A model generated the notes under the pieces. It was not told the origin of the DNA, ran no database searches, and was given only the letters and a program-made list of their open reading frames with translations. DNA of 64,000 bases from Pseudomonadota bacterium (GTDB lineage Bacteria > Pseudomonadota > Alphaproteobacteria > Rhizobiales > Methylopilaceae): the NCBI GenBank assembly GCA_023388965.1, contig JAEWFF010000013.1:1-64000 (forward strand). Reading direction: 5' to 3'. Positions within the stretch are counted from its first letter, which is position 1, and every line of letters starts with the position of its first letter. The position numbers were made by a program, and so were the translations under genes. Shown here piece after piece: positions 7,660 through 16,329 of the stretch.

Positions 7660-8594
7660 CAGCGAATCTCCGCCGTGTATGTATCGAGATCGGGTTTGCT
7701 CCGGATGAGCCCGCGCTCCAGCATGAAATCGCCGAAGCGGTCGTAGCGCACGCGGTCGAGCGCCGCGGGTGTCTTGGCGAAGCGAGGCAACGTGTCCGTC
7801 CATGCCGTCTTGTTCAGCTCGTCGTCGAGCTTGGGGTAGGCGGCGATGAACATCTTCCAGCTCTCGTCCGGATGGTTGAGGAGATGGATCGTCGCTTCCT
7901 GCACGGCGTCGAGGAATTTCCTGATACGCGGATCGGAGACCTTGTCGCTTTGCGTCACATAGATCAGTTCGTCATAGAGCGGCACGCCGTGTTCTTCGGG
8001 GAAAAAGGCTTTGCCCGCGCCGCCCGCGATCCTGATCTGGGTCATCTCGAAATTGCGGAAGGCGCCGATCACGGCATCGGCCTGTTTCGACATCAGCGCC
8101 TGGGTCAGGGCAAAATTGACGTTGATCATTTCGACGTCAGAAGCTTTCAGCCCGTTATTTTCGAGCATGACGCCGAGCAGCGCGTCCTCGAAGCCGGAGA
8201 TCGAATAGCCGATCTTCTTGCCCTTGAGATCGGCCACCGTCTCGATAGGACCGTCGGCCAATACGGCGAGGCAGTTCAACGGCGTATCGACAATGCCTCC
8301 GATGCGTTTCAGCGGCAGGCCTTCCTGAACCTGTAAATACAGGCTAGGCTGGTAGGTGACGGCGATGTCGCCCTGTCCGGCGGCGACGAGTTTCGGCGGC
8401 GCATTCGGATCGGCCGGTTCGACAAGCTCGACATCGAGGTCATGCTTTTCAAAGAAGCCGCCCTGTTTCGCAACGATCAGCGGCGCGTGGTCGGGATTGA
8501 CGAACCAGTCGAGCAGAACCGTCAGTCTGTCGGCCGCGGCGGCGGGTGTCAGCGACAGGGCAAGCGCGAAGGCTGCGGCGGCGATACGAAACAT
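7659..8594 (-). CDS. ThiY/NMT1-like ABC transporter substrate-binding protein
   Basis: A 311-residue periplasmic protein with signal peptide MFRIAAAAFALALSLTPAAA. The mature part begins DRLTVLLDWFVNPDHAPL, the opening of ThiY/NMT1-type proteins that bind thiamine pyrimidine precursors. Further family segments are GDIAVTYQPSLYLQ and NALVPV-like replacements in INVNFALTQALMS. The start at 8594 has GGAGGA about 10 nt upstream. It lies between the permease gene and the hydrolase gene on the same strand. No gene for a ThiZ-type ATPase is present, so energy must come from an ATPase encoded elsewhere. A related aromatic or sulfonate ligand cannot be excluded. Confidence 0.78.
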   Translation of the reverse strand: MFRIAAAAFALALSLTPAAAADRLTVLLDWFVNPDHAPLIVAKQGGFFEKHDLDVELVEPADPNAPPKLVAAGQGDIAVTYQPSLYLQVQEGLPLKRIGGIVDTPLNCLAVLADGPIETVADLKGKKIGYSISGFEDALLGVMLENNGLKASDVEMINVNFALTQALMSKQADAVIGAFRNFEMTQIRIAGGAGKAFFPEEHGVPLYDELIYVTQSDKVSDPRIRKFLDAVQEATIHLLNHPDESWKMFIAAYPKLDDELNKTAWTDTLPRFAKTPAALDRVRYDRFGDFMLERGLIRSKPDLDTYTAEIR

Positions 8595-8617
8595 CTTCAG
8601 GCGTCCTCCGTGAACGA

Positions 8618-9388
8618 TCAGGCGGGGCGTTTGTCGGACCACGGCACGACGCGCGCGAGGAGCGCGTCCACCGCAAACCAGATCAGGGCCGCGATCACCC
8701 CGAGCAAAAGGAGCGCGGCAAAAACCACGTCGACCTGCGAACGGGCATTGGCATGGAGCATGACATAGCCAAGCCCGGCCGAAGCGCCAACCCATTCGCC
8801 GACCACGGCGCCGATCGGGGCGGCGGCGGCCGCCACGCGCAAGCCCGATGCAAGAGACGGCAGGGCGGCCGGCACCTGCAGAATGCGCAGGGTCTGCAGC
8901 CGCGAGGCCCCGGCAAGCTGCGCGATGTCGAGCAGGCCCGGATCGGTGCGGCGCAGGCCGTCCTGAAACGCCGAGGTGATCGGGAAAAAGATGATGAGCG
9001 TCGTCATGACGATTTTCGAGCCGAGCCCATAGCCGAACCAGACGACGAGCAGCGGCGCGATGGCGAAGACCGGCAGCGCCTGCGACATCACCAGCAGCGG
9101 CAGAACCCAGCGCCGGGCAAATCCGGACGAGGCAACCATCAGCGCCATCGTGACGCCGAGTACGGTTCCGGCCACGAGGCCAAGCCCGATCTCGCTGAGC
9201 GTCACGAGCGCATTCGCGGCGAGGAAATCCCAATCGCGCACCAAAGCCGTGAAAACCCGGCCCGGACCCGGCAATATGAAGGGCGCCGGCTCGAACAGCA
9301 TGACCCCGAAATGCCAGAGCAATATGAGCGCCCCGGCGGTGACGAGGGCGCGCAACAGGCTCATGAGAGGAACGGAAGAAGCGGTCAT
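8618..9388 (-). CDS. ThiX/SsuC-family ABC transporter permease
   Basis: A 256-residue inner-membrane protein with about six predicted helices, of the BPD_transp_1 type used by nitrate/sulfonate/taurine and ThiXYZ importers. The coupling loop DIAQLAGASRLQTLRILQVP holds the EAA-like motif with its conserved glycine. It is followed after 23 nt by the ThiY-like binding-protein gene, so the two form one system. No TPP-riboswitch signature (CTGAGA / ACCTGATC) is visible in the 69 nt upstream. Confidence 0.82.
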   Translation of the reverse strand: MTASSVPLMSLLRALVTAGALILLWHFGVMLFEPAPFILPGPGRVFTALVRDWDFLAANALVTLSEIGLGLVAGTVLGVTMALMVASSGFARRWVLPLLVMSQALPVFAIAPLLVVWFGYGLGSKIVMTTLIIFFPITSAFQDGLRRTDPGLLDIAQLAGASRLQTLRILQVPAALPSLASGLRVAAAAAPIGAVVGEWVGASAGLGYVMLHANARSQVDVVFAALLLLGVIAALIWFAVDALLARVVPWSDKRPA

Positions 9389-9457
9389 GCCGGGGTTCCA
9401 GACGAAACGGGCCGGGGCCGGCCGTGCCTGTCGTTTACGGCTGGATCGGGTTGAGGT

Positions 9458-10207
9458 TCAAGTCGCCGGCAGGCGCTGGCCCTCGAACAGGCCACCGTCG
9501 CAGAACGCGCCACGGGAAAGCAGGCTCGCGCAGGCGCGCGCGGCATCGGCGGCGTTCTCGAACGGGCCGGCGACGAGATGCAGCACGATCTTGCCGCCAT
9601 CGTCCCGAACCGCGATGCGCGGCGACAGGCTGGCAAGCTCCGGATAATGCCGTTTGAGATTGTCCCAGCGGATGCGGAGCGCTCCCATCGAGCTTTCGGC
9701 CCCGAGATCCACGGCGAACATGGTCCGGGTCAGCGGCCCTTCAGAAACCTCCTCGGCGGCTTCGGGAGGCGACATATCGATGGAGGTGGTTCGCACGGGG
9801 CGGGAATCGGCAGGCAGAGCGGGCAGGGTGTTCGTTGCGGCCGGCGTGGCGCCGCGCTCGGCCGGGGCGGTGGCCGGGCGGGGCGGCGGAAGCGAGCCGG
9901 TGATGGTGCCGAGCTGTTCCTCGAGCGCCCTGATGCGCGCCGCCATGGCGATTTCCGCCGCCTCGGCTTCCGGGTTCGCCTGGATCGGCATAGCGATGCG
10001 CGCCGGGCCGGGCGCGGTGCTCATCGCGGAGGCGATGCGGCGGTCGGCTCCGGGCGTGAAACAGATGGCGATCGCGGCCACGGCCGAGGCCAGCGCGAAA
10101 AAGCCCCAGAGGATGTATAAGGACGCGGACCCTTCGTTCGACGAGGCGAGCCGGTCCATGAATGCGATGGAGCGCCGGTTTGTGGGCTCGAATGCGTCGT
10201 GAGTCAC
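9458..10207 (-). CDS. SPOR-domain membrane protein
   Basis: A 249-residue protein: a short cytoplasmic N-terminus, one membrane helix at about residues 30-50 (LYILWGFFALASAVAAIAIC), an Ala/Pro-rich linker, and a C-terminal SPOR-like domain beginning FAVDLGAESSMGALRIRWDNL and ending in a VAGPFENAADAARACASL motif. SPOR domains bind denuded peptidoglycan at the division septum. The gene is transcribed away from glmU. Its specific partner is unknown. Confidence 0.7.
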   Translation of the reverse strand: MTHDAFEPTNRRSIAFMDRLASSNEGSASLYILWGFFALASAVAAIAICFTPGADRRIASAMSTAPGPARIAMPIQANPEAEAAEIAMAARIRALEEQLGTITGSLPPPRPATAPAERGATPAATNTLPALPADSRPVRTTSIDMSPPEAAEEVSEGPLTRTMFAVDLGAESSMGALRIRWDNLKRHYPELASLSPRIAVRDDGGKIVLHLVAGPFENAADAARACASLLSRGAFCDGGLFEGQRLPAT

Positions 10208-10303
10208 GGCTGAGGAAACTCCGATTATGATCCGGATTTACCTTAAACCGCGATGATTCGTAAAAGCCGCGACAGAGCAAGCGGGCCGGGAGATAACCGA
10301 TAA

Positions 10304-11653
10304 ATGGCGTCGAGGACCTGTCTGACCGTGATCCTGGCCGCGGGCGAAGGCACGCGGATGAAATCGGATCGCCCCAAAGTGCTTCATGAAGCGGCCGGGC
10401 GGTCGCTGCTGGCGCATGCCGTTCTGGCCGCCGAGGCCGCCGGGACCGACCGTCTGGCCGTGATCGTGGGGCCGGATCGGGACGATGTGGCGGCCGAGGT
10501 CCATCGCAATGCGTCCGGCGCGCAGGTTTTCATTCAGCGCGAGCGGCGGGGCACGGCCCATGCCGTGCTGAGCGCGCGCGGGGCGCTGGAACAGCCGGCC
10601 GACGACGTGCTGGTCCTGTTTGCCGATACGCCGCTCGTGCGGCCCGAAACTCTTGGCCGGATGCGGGCCGTGCTCGCCGACGGTGCCGCGGTGGCGGTTC
10701 TGGGCTTTTATCCCCAAGACCCGGCGGGATATGGCCGCCTGATCGTGGAGGGCGGGGAACTCGCGGCGATCCTCGAGGAGAAGGACGCCAGCGCCGATGA
10801 AAAGAAGATCGGCTTTTGCAATGCCGGCCTCATGGCTCTGTCGGGCGCGCACGCGCTGTCTTTGCTGGATGGGGTCGGCGATTCCAATGCGCAGCGTGAA
10901 TTCTATCTCACCGATGTGGTCGGGCTTGCGCGCAGCGCCGGTCTGAAAACCGTGGCCCTCGTCGCCGATGAGGAAGAGGTTCAGGGCGTCAATACGCGCG
11001 TTCAACTGGCGGCGGTGGAAGCCGTGGCGCAGCGCCGGCTCCGGCAGGACGCCATGCTCGGGGGCGTCACCATGATCGCGCCGGACACGGTATTTCTGTC
11101 GGCGGACACGGTATTCGGCCGCGATGTCCTGATCGAGCCGCATGTCGTGTTCGGGCCGGGCGTCAGCGTCGAGGACGGCGCGACCATCCGCGCCTATTGC
11201 CATCTCGAAGGCGCGCATGTCGGCAGAAACGTCACGATCGGCCCGTTCGCGCGTCTGCGCCCCGGCGCATCGCTCGGCGAGGGGACGCGCATCGGCAATT
11301 TCGTCGAGATCAAGAACGCCGTTCTCGACGCCGAGGTGAAGGTGAACCATCTCGCTTATGTCGGCGATGCCCATGTCGGCGCGGAGGCGAATATCGGGGC
11401 GGGCGCCATCACCTGCAATTACGACGGCGCGCGCAAGCACCGGACCGAGATTGGCGCGGGCGCGTTCATCGGCGTCAATGCGGCTCTGGTCGCGCCGGTC
11501 ACGGTGGGCGAGGGCGCCTATATCGGCACCGGCAGCGTCATCACCAAGAATGTTCCGGCGGATTCGCTCGCGGTCGCCCGCACCCGCCAGAGCGTCATGG
11601 AGGGCTGGGCCGCGCGGAGACGCGAGAAGAACCCCAAGCCGCCGAAGGCCTGA
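10304..11653 (+). CDS. glmU: Bifunctional UDP-N-acetylglucosamine pyrophosphorylase / glucosamine-1-phosphate N-acetyltransferase
   Basis: GlmU makes UDP-GlcNAc for peptidoglycan and lipid A. The 449-residue protein has the N-terminal uridylyltransferase motif LAAGEGTRMKSDRPKVLH (residues 9-26) and, from about 240, a left-handed beta-helix acetyltransferase with hexapeptide repeats (FGPGVSVEDGATI, IGPFARLRPGA) and the conserved NFVEIKN and NYDGARKHRT segments. GGAGATAACCGATAA precedes the ATG. It is followed by glmS, giving two steps of one pathway side by side. Confidence 0.96.
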   Translation: MASRTCLTVILAAGEGTRMKSDRPKVLHEAAGRSLLAHAVLAAEAAGTDRLAVIVGPDRDDVAAEVHRNASGAQVFIQRERRGTAHAVLSARGALEQPADDVLVLFADTPLVRPETLGRMRAVLADGAAVAVLGFYPQDPAGYGRLIVEGGELAAILEEKDASADEKKIGFCNAGLMALSGAHALSLLDGVGDSNAQREFYLTDVVGLARSAGLKTVALVADEEEVQGVNTRVQLAAVEAVAQRRLRQDAMLGGVTMIAPDTVFLSADTVFGRDVLIEPHVVFGPGVSVEDGATIRAYCHLEGAHVGRNVTIGPFARLRPGASLGEGTRIGNFVEIKNAVLDAEVKVNHLAYVGDAHVGAEANIGAGAITCNYDGARKHRTEIGAGAFIGVNAALVAPVTVGEGAYIGTGSVITKNVPADSLAVARTRQSVMEGWAARRREKNPKPPKA

Positions 11654-11671
11654 GGTCGCTTGCAAGCTGCG

Positions 11672-11692
11672 GGTCTGGGCCGTAACCAGACC
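11672..11692 (+). other. Perfect hairpin in the glmU-glmS spacer
   Basis: GGTCTGG and CCAGACC pair perfectly (7 bp) around GCCGTAA, 18 nt after the glmU stop, without a U-run. The glmS ribozyme is not present. It could damp read-through or mark an mRNA processing point; function unknown. Confidence 0.4.
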
Positions 11693-11774
11693 GGTGACAA
11701 TCTGAAACGCTTCGTGATTTGCCGGGCGGCGGCCTCGCCTCTATTGGCTGGCCGCGCGAGGAGAGACGGACTTT

Positions 11775-13598
11775 ATGTGCGGGATCGTCGGAATTCTGGG
11801 AAAGCAGGCGGTTGCGCCGCAGATCGTGGATGCGCTGAAGCGGCTCGAATACCGGGGCTATGACTCGGCGGGTGTCGCCACTCTTGAAAACGGCGAGCTT
11901 CATCGTCGGCGAGCGCCGGGCAAGCTGCGCTTTCTTGAAGACCGGCTTCAGAAGGAGCCGCTGAAAGGGCATGCCGGCATCGGCCACACGCGTTGGGCCA
12001 CGCATGGCGGACCGAGCGAGGCGAACGCCCATCCGCACGCGACCGACCGCGTCGCCGTGGTGCACAACGGCATCATCGAGAATTTCAAGGAACTGCGAGA
12101 AGAACTCGCCGATCACGGCGTGACCTTTTCCAGCGACACCGACACCGAGGTCATCGTCCATCTCGTCACGCGTGAGCTGGACGCGGGAAAATCCCCTCGA
12201 GATGCGGTCCCGGCCGTTCTGGCGCGTCTGCGCGGGGCGTTCGCGCTCGCCTTCATCTTCCAGGGCGAAGACAATCTGATGATCGGTGCGCGGCGCGGCA
12301 GCCCGCTCGCCGTCGGCTATGGCGATGGGGAGATGTATCTCGGATCGGATGCCATCGCGCTGGCCCCGTTCACCGACAGCATCAGCTATCTCGAGGACGG
12401 CGATTGCGTCGTCCTGACCCATGACGGCGCAAGCGTGCGCGACCGCGACGGCGCAGGCAACGTTGTCGAGCGTCCGGTCCAGAAGTCGCTCGTCAGCGCG
12501 GCCCTGATCGACAGGGGCAATTTCCGCCATTTCATGGCCAAGGAAATCGCCGAGCAGCCGGAAGTCGTCGGCCACACGCTCGCTCATCATCTGGACATGA
12601 GCCAGGACCGCGCTCGCGTTCCGGATGGGATCGACTTCGCAAAGCTCGACCGCATCGCCTTTTCCGCCTGCGGCACGGCGTTCTATGCCGGGCTTGTCGC
12701 GCGCTACTGGTTCGAGAAGTTCGCGCGCATTCCGGTCGATATCGATATCGCCTCCGAATTCCGCTACCGCGAACCGCCGCTGAAGGATGGCGGGCTGGCG
12801 GTTCTGATCTCCCAATCCGGCGAGACGGCCGACACGCTTGCGACCCTGCGTCATTGCCGCGCGCAGGGAATGAAGATCGCAAGCGTGGTCAATGTCCCGA
12901 CATCGACTATTGCGCGGGAATCCGATGCCGTCCTGCCGACGCTGGCAGGTCCCGAAATCGGCGTTGCGTCCACCAAGGCCTTCACCTGCCAGCTTGCGAC
13001 GCTTGCTTCCCTTGCGGTCGCGGCGGGACGTGCGCGCGGGGTTCTGTCGGCGGAGGACGAACAGAAACTCGTCCATGCGCTCGTGGAGGTGCCGCGCCTG
13101 ATGGCCGAGACGCTGAAGCTCGAACCCGAGATCGAGCGCCTTGCGAAGGACCTGTCACGCGCGAAAGACGCGCTCTATCTCGGCCGCGGCACGTCCTATC
13201 CGATCGCGATGGAAGGTGCGCTGAAGCTCAAGGAAATATCGTATATACATGCGGAAGGCTATGCCGCCGGCGAGCTGAAGCATGGGCCGATCGCGCTCGT
13301 CGACGAGAACGTGCCGGTCGTGGTTCTTGCGCCGTACGATACCCTGTTCGAGAAAACCGTCTCCAACATGCAGGAGGTCGCGGCGCGCGGCGGGCGCGTT
13401 CTGCTCGTCACCGACGCCGAAGGCGCGAAGGAGGCGGGCGGCGAGTTCGAGACGCTGATCGTGCCGTCGTCCTACGCCTTCGTGACGCCGATGATCTACG
13501 CGATCCCGATGCAGCTTCTCGCCTATCACACGGCGGTTTTCATGGGCACTGATGTGGACCAGCCGCGCAATCTGGCGAAATCGGTCACGGTGGAGTAG
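11775..13598 (+). CDS. glmS: Glutamine-fructose-6-phosphate aminotransferase
   Basis: GlmS converts fructose-6-phosphate and glutamine to glucosamine-6-phosphate, the entry into amino-sugar synthesis. The 607-residue protein begins MCGIVGILGKQ, with Cys2 as the glutaminase nucleophile, followed by RLEYRGYDSAGVA and GHTRWATHG. Two SIS domains follow (AFSACGTAFYAG and SQSGETADTLATL; then LYLGRGTSYPIAMEGALKLK). It ends DQPRNLAKSVTVE, the conserved C-terminal tail. The 3' end overlaps the convergent DUF454 gene by 14 nt. Confidence 0.97.
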   Translation: MCGIVGILGKQAVAPQIVDALKRLEYRGYDSAGVATLENGELHRRRAPGKLRFLEDRLQKEPLKGHAGIGHTRWATHGGPSEANAHPHATDRVAVVHNGIIENFKELREELADHGVTFSSDTDTEVIVHLVTRELDAGKSPRDAVPAVLARLRGAFALAFIFQGEDNLMIGARRGSPLAVGYGDGEMYLGSDAIALAPFTDSISYLEDGDCVVLTHDGASVRDRDGAGNVVERPVQKSLVSAALIDRGNFRHFMAKEIAEQPEVVGHTLAHHLDMSQDRARVPDGIDFAKLDRIAFSACGTAFYAGLVARYWFEKFARIPVDIDIASEFRYREPPLKDGGLAVLISQSGETADTLATLRHCRAQGMKIASVVNVPTSTIARESDAVLPTLAGPEIGVASTKAFTCQLATLASLAVAAGRARGVLSAEDEQKLVHALVEVPRLMAETLKLEPEIERLAKDLSRAKDALYLGRGTSYPIAMEGALKLKEISYIHAEGYAAGELKHGPIALVDENVPVVVLAPYDTLFEKTVSNMQEVAARGGRVLLVTDAEGAKEAGGEFETLIVPSSYAFVTPMIYAIPMQLLAYHTAVFMGTDVDQPRNLAKSVTVE

Positions 13599-13977
13599 AG
13601 GGCCGCGTCAGTACATAGAGCGCGGCGGCCGCGATGCAGAATCCGGCAATCCATTTCCCGATTTCCGGCGCGGGCGAATAGAGCGTTATTGCGAACGAGA
13701 ACGCCATCGCCGTCACGGCGATGATCTTGGCGCGCCGCGGGATCATGCCATGCGCGCGCCAGTTCACGACCGCCGGACCGAACCGCGGATGCGTCAGCAG
13801 CCAGTTTTCGAAGCGAGGCGATGAGCGCGCAAAGCAGGCCGCCGCGCCGATCAGAAAGACCGTGCCCGGCAGCAGCGGCAGCACGACCCCCGCAATGCCG
13901 ATGACGAGCAGAATCCAGCCCAGCACGAACAGGAAGGGGCGGGCGGCTTTCGAGGCCAGAAGGCGCGGAGCGGGCAT
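13585..13977 (-). CDS. DUF454 (YbaN-like) inner-membrane protein
   Basis: A 130-residue membrane protein with three to four predicted helices and the family segments LGWILLVIGIAGVVLPLLPG and CFARSSPRFENWLL, which define the YbaN/DUF454 family. Function is unknown. The start at 13977 (MPAPRLLASKAARPF) fits the family length; an in-frame ATG 66 nt upstream would add a non-conserved tail. The stop lies inside the 3' end of glmS, so the two genes converge with overlap. Confidence 0.85.
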   Translation of the reverse strand: MPAPRLLASKAARPFLFVLGWILLVIGIAGVVLPLLPGTVFLIGAAACFARSSPRFENWLLTHPRFGPAVVNWRAHGMIPRRAKIIAVTAMAFSFAITLYSPAPEIGKWIAGFCIAAAALYVLTRPSTPP

Positions 13978-14075
13978 GGGCCGTATAATGTTGATTGCGC
14001 GCGCAATGGCTAGGGGATGGACGGAACTGGATAGCAGTTCCAATCTGTTGCCGGTGCTTTTGGAGAGATGGCAAC

Positions 14076-14783
14076 ATGAATCACGGCCCGGAGGATCTGC
14101 CGCCGCATTTTTCGCAGCCGCGAGCGCCGATCGAGGAGAGACGCGGCTTCGGGGCAGCCGTGCGGGCCTATTTCCTGACCGGCCTTCTGATCGCCGGGCC
14201 GCTGGCGGTCACGGCCTATATCATCTGGTGGCTCGTCGCACTGATTGACGGCTGGGTCCGCCCGCTCATTCCGGCGGCATATAATCCCGAGACCTATCTG
14301 ACCTTCACATTGCCCGGAGTGGGCATTCTCGCCGGGTTCATCGGGCTTACGCTTCTCGGTTTCCTGACCGCCAATCTCGTCGGCCGCACTCTGGTCGGGC
14401 TCGGCGAGCGCATATTGTCCGGCATGCCGGTCGTGCGCAGCGTCTACAAGGGCGTGAAGCAGATTTTCGAAACCGTGTTCCGACAGGGAGCCACGAGCTT
14501 CCGCCAGGTCGGGCTGATCGAATGGCCAGGCGCGGGACATTGGACATTGTGCCTGATCGCCGGACCGGCCTCGGAGGCCCTCACCACCTATCTTCCCGAA
14601 GGCCGTTATCTCAACGTCTTCGTGCCGTGCACGCCGAACCCGACCACCGGATATTTCGTCGTCATGCGCGACGATCAGATCCGGGAAATCGACATGTCCG
14701 TCGAGGACGTCTTCAAGATCATCATGTCCATGGGCATCATCCAGCCCGAAATAGGCGCCCCCAAGCGCCCGCGTATCGGGTGA
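14076..14783 (+). CDS. DUF502 membrane protein
   Basis: A 235-residue protein with two N-terminal membrane helices (LTGLLIAGPLAVTAYIIWWL; VGILAGFIGLTLLGFLTANL) and a soluble C-terminal domain containing SGMPVVRSVYKGVKQIFETV and FVPCTPNPTTGYF, the diagnostic DUF502 motifs. Function is unknown. In alphaproteobacteria it commonly stands between glmS and recG, as here. GGAGAG precedes the chosen ATG. An upstream in-frame ATG (13995) would add 27 residues of non-family sequence. Confidence 0.88.
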   Translation: MNHGPEDLPPHFSQPRAPIEERRGFGAAVRAYFLTGLLIAGPLAVTAYIIWWLVALIDGWVRPLIPAAYNPETYLTFTLPGVGILAGFIGLTLLGFLTANLVGRTLVGLGERILSGMPVVRSVYKGVKQIFETVFRQGATSFRQVGLIEWPGAGHWTLCLIAGPASEALTTYLPEGRYLNVFVPCTPNPTTGYFVVMRDDQIREIDMSVEDVFKIIMSMGIIQPEIGAPKRPRIG

Positions 14784-14786
14784 CGG

Positions 14787-16313
14787 TCAGCGCGCCGGAA
14801 TGTCCGTCTGTACGGGCGCGGAAACCGTCATCGGCACGGGCTCCAGCATTTCAAGCGCCGCCGCTGGGTCCGTTAGCCCCGCGCCGAAGTCCGTATCGCG
14901 GCCCTTCGCACCGAGATCGCGCGCCGTGCCGGTCAGGATTTCGTAGACCTCTTTTCCGTCCGCATCGGGATTGCGGGCAAGAATCAGCGCCGCAACCCCG
15001 CTGACATAGGCGGTTGCGATCGAGGTTCCGGACGATATCGCATAGGATTTGTTGGGTGCGGGCAGGAGGATATCGACGCCCGGCGCGGCCATCGTGACAT
15101 AGCGGCCGCGATTGGCCTGTTTCATCACGCCGTCGTCAGCGTCGGTCGCGGTAACGGCAATCACACCCGCATCGGCGGCAGGATAGAGCGGCGGCGATGA
15201 GGGGCCACGGTTGCCGGCTGCGGCTATCACCACGATGCCCTTGCCCTGCGCCGCCTTGACGACGCGCGACATCAGGGGATCGCGCGGGCCGGCGAAGGAC
15301 AGGTTGAAGATGCGCGCGCCGTTCTGTGCGGCCCAGTCCATACCCTTGATGACATCGAAGGTCGTGCCGTCCTGCGTCTTTCCGCTTGCTGCAAATGCAC
15401 GGACATTGAGGATGCGGGCATTGGGGGCCGCGCTTTTCAGCGTGTCTTGCCCGGCGATGGCGCCCGCCATGCCGGTGCCGTGCGCGTGAGGCTCGAATGT
15501 GCCGCCCACGGCGTCGAATTCCCTGGCAATGACGTCCTTCAATTCGGGATGGTCCTTGTCGGCGCCGGAATCGATCAGCGCGATCAGGACGCCATCGCCG
15601 CGCGTGATCGCATGGGCTTCCGTGAGCCTGAGCTTGTCGGCGGCGTATTGCGGCGGGCCGCTGTTCGCCTGCGCCTCTTCGAGCGTGTAGATACGATTGA
15701 GATTGGCGGCTGAGACGTTGGCGTTGCCGCGCAACCGGGCCGCCACGGCTTCTGGTGTCTGCCCGGCGGCGACACGCCAGCGATGCAGACGGACGTTCAG
15801 GAGGGCTATTTCCTGCGAGCCGAGTTGCTCGATATTGTTCTCCTGCGCCAGCGCATCGATCTGTTCCTGCGGCGTGTCGAGCGGGAACTCGACCAGAACC
15901 TCGTCCGGCCGGTAATCCGTACCGGCGGTCTGGCCGAGAGTGACCTCGTTCGTCGCTGGCGGCTTCGGCTTGGCGGTTTGCGCCTTCGGTTTCGGCCGCT
16001 GTTTCGTTCGGCGTGTCGGGGCTTCGGGCACTTCGTCATAGAAGTATGGGTCTTCGTAGACGTACGGATCTTCCTCGACGATGACGCCCCGATGGCGATA
16101 GCGCGGAGGCGGGCGGCGGCGGAAGCAGTCGCCGAACGCACAAGGGTCGTAGACTTCGAAATCGCCTCCACCACGTCCGCCGCCACCGCCGCCCCCGGGC
16201 GGCACAGCGATGAACTGCGCCTGCGCATCGCGCGGGCCGAATGCGGTGAAGTCCGACGGCAGGAGAAGGAGCGCCGCCAGAGCGAGGCCGGAAACGAACG
16301 AGAAGGCACGCAT
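14787..16313 (-). CDS. S8 (subtilisin-family) serine peptidase with prodomain-like region
   Basis: A 508-residue secreted protease. In order: signal peptide (1-32), a glycine-rich stretch (39-50), a low-complexity Pro/Tyr/Lys linker, a beta-alpha-beta prodomain-like region (about 137-212) beginning DEVLVEFPLDTPQEQIDAL, then the catalytic domain with Asp248 (LIDSG), His278 (HGTGMAG), Asn368 (AAAGN) and Ser431 (SSGTSIATAYVSG). The triad is complete. It is the last gene of a sigma / anti-sigma / protease operon, 16 nt after the anti-sigma stop, with AGGAGG 6 nt before its ATG. Inferred role: envelope or secreted proteolysis controlled by, or feeding back on, the ECF system. Confidence 0.88.
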   Translation of the reverse strand: MRAFSFVSGLALAALLLLPSDFTAFGPRDAQAQFIAVPPGGGGGGGRGGGDFEVYDPCAFGDCFRRRPPPRYRHRGVIVEEDPYVYEDPYFYDEVPEAPTRRTKQRPKPKAQTAKPKPPATNEVTLGQTAGTDYRPDEVLVEFPLDTPQEQIDALAQENNIEQLGSQEIALLNVRLHRWRVAAGQTPEAVAARLRGNANVSAANLNRIYTLEEAQANSGPPQYAADKLRLTEAHAITRGDGVLIALIDSGADKDHPELKDVIAREFDAVGGTFEPHAHGTGMAGAIAGQDTLKSAAPNARILNVRAFAASGKTQDGTTFDVIKGMDWAAQNGARIFNLSFAGPRDPLMSRVVKAAQGKGIVVIAAAGNRGPSSPPLYPAADAGVIAVTATDADDGVMKQANRGRYVTMAAPGVDILLPAPNKSYAISSGTSIATAYVSGVAALILARNPDADGKEVYEILTGTARDLGAKGRDTDFGAGLTDPAAALEMLEPVPMTVSAPVQTDIPAR

Positions 16314-16329
16314 ATAAGCCTCCTAAATG

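Noticed and set aside
9389..9457. TPP riboswitch ahead of the ThiX/ThiY-like genes
   Set aside because: Neither CTGAGA nor ACCTGATC-type conserved boxes are present in the 69-nt spacer on the relevant strand.
11654..11774. Possible glmS ribozyme upstream of glmS
   Set aside because: The spacer is short and holds only one 7-bp hairpin; the ribozyme core is absent and is a feature of Firmicutes and relatives.
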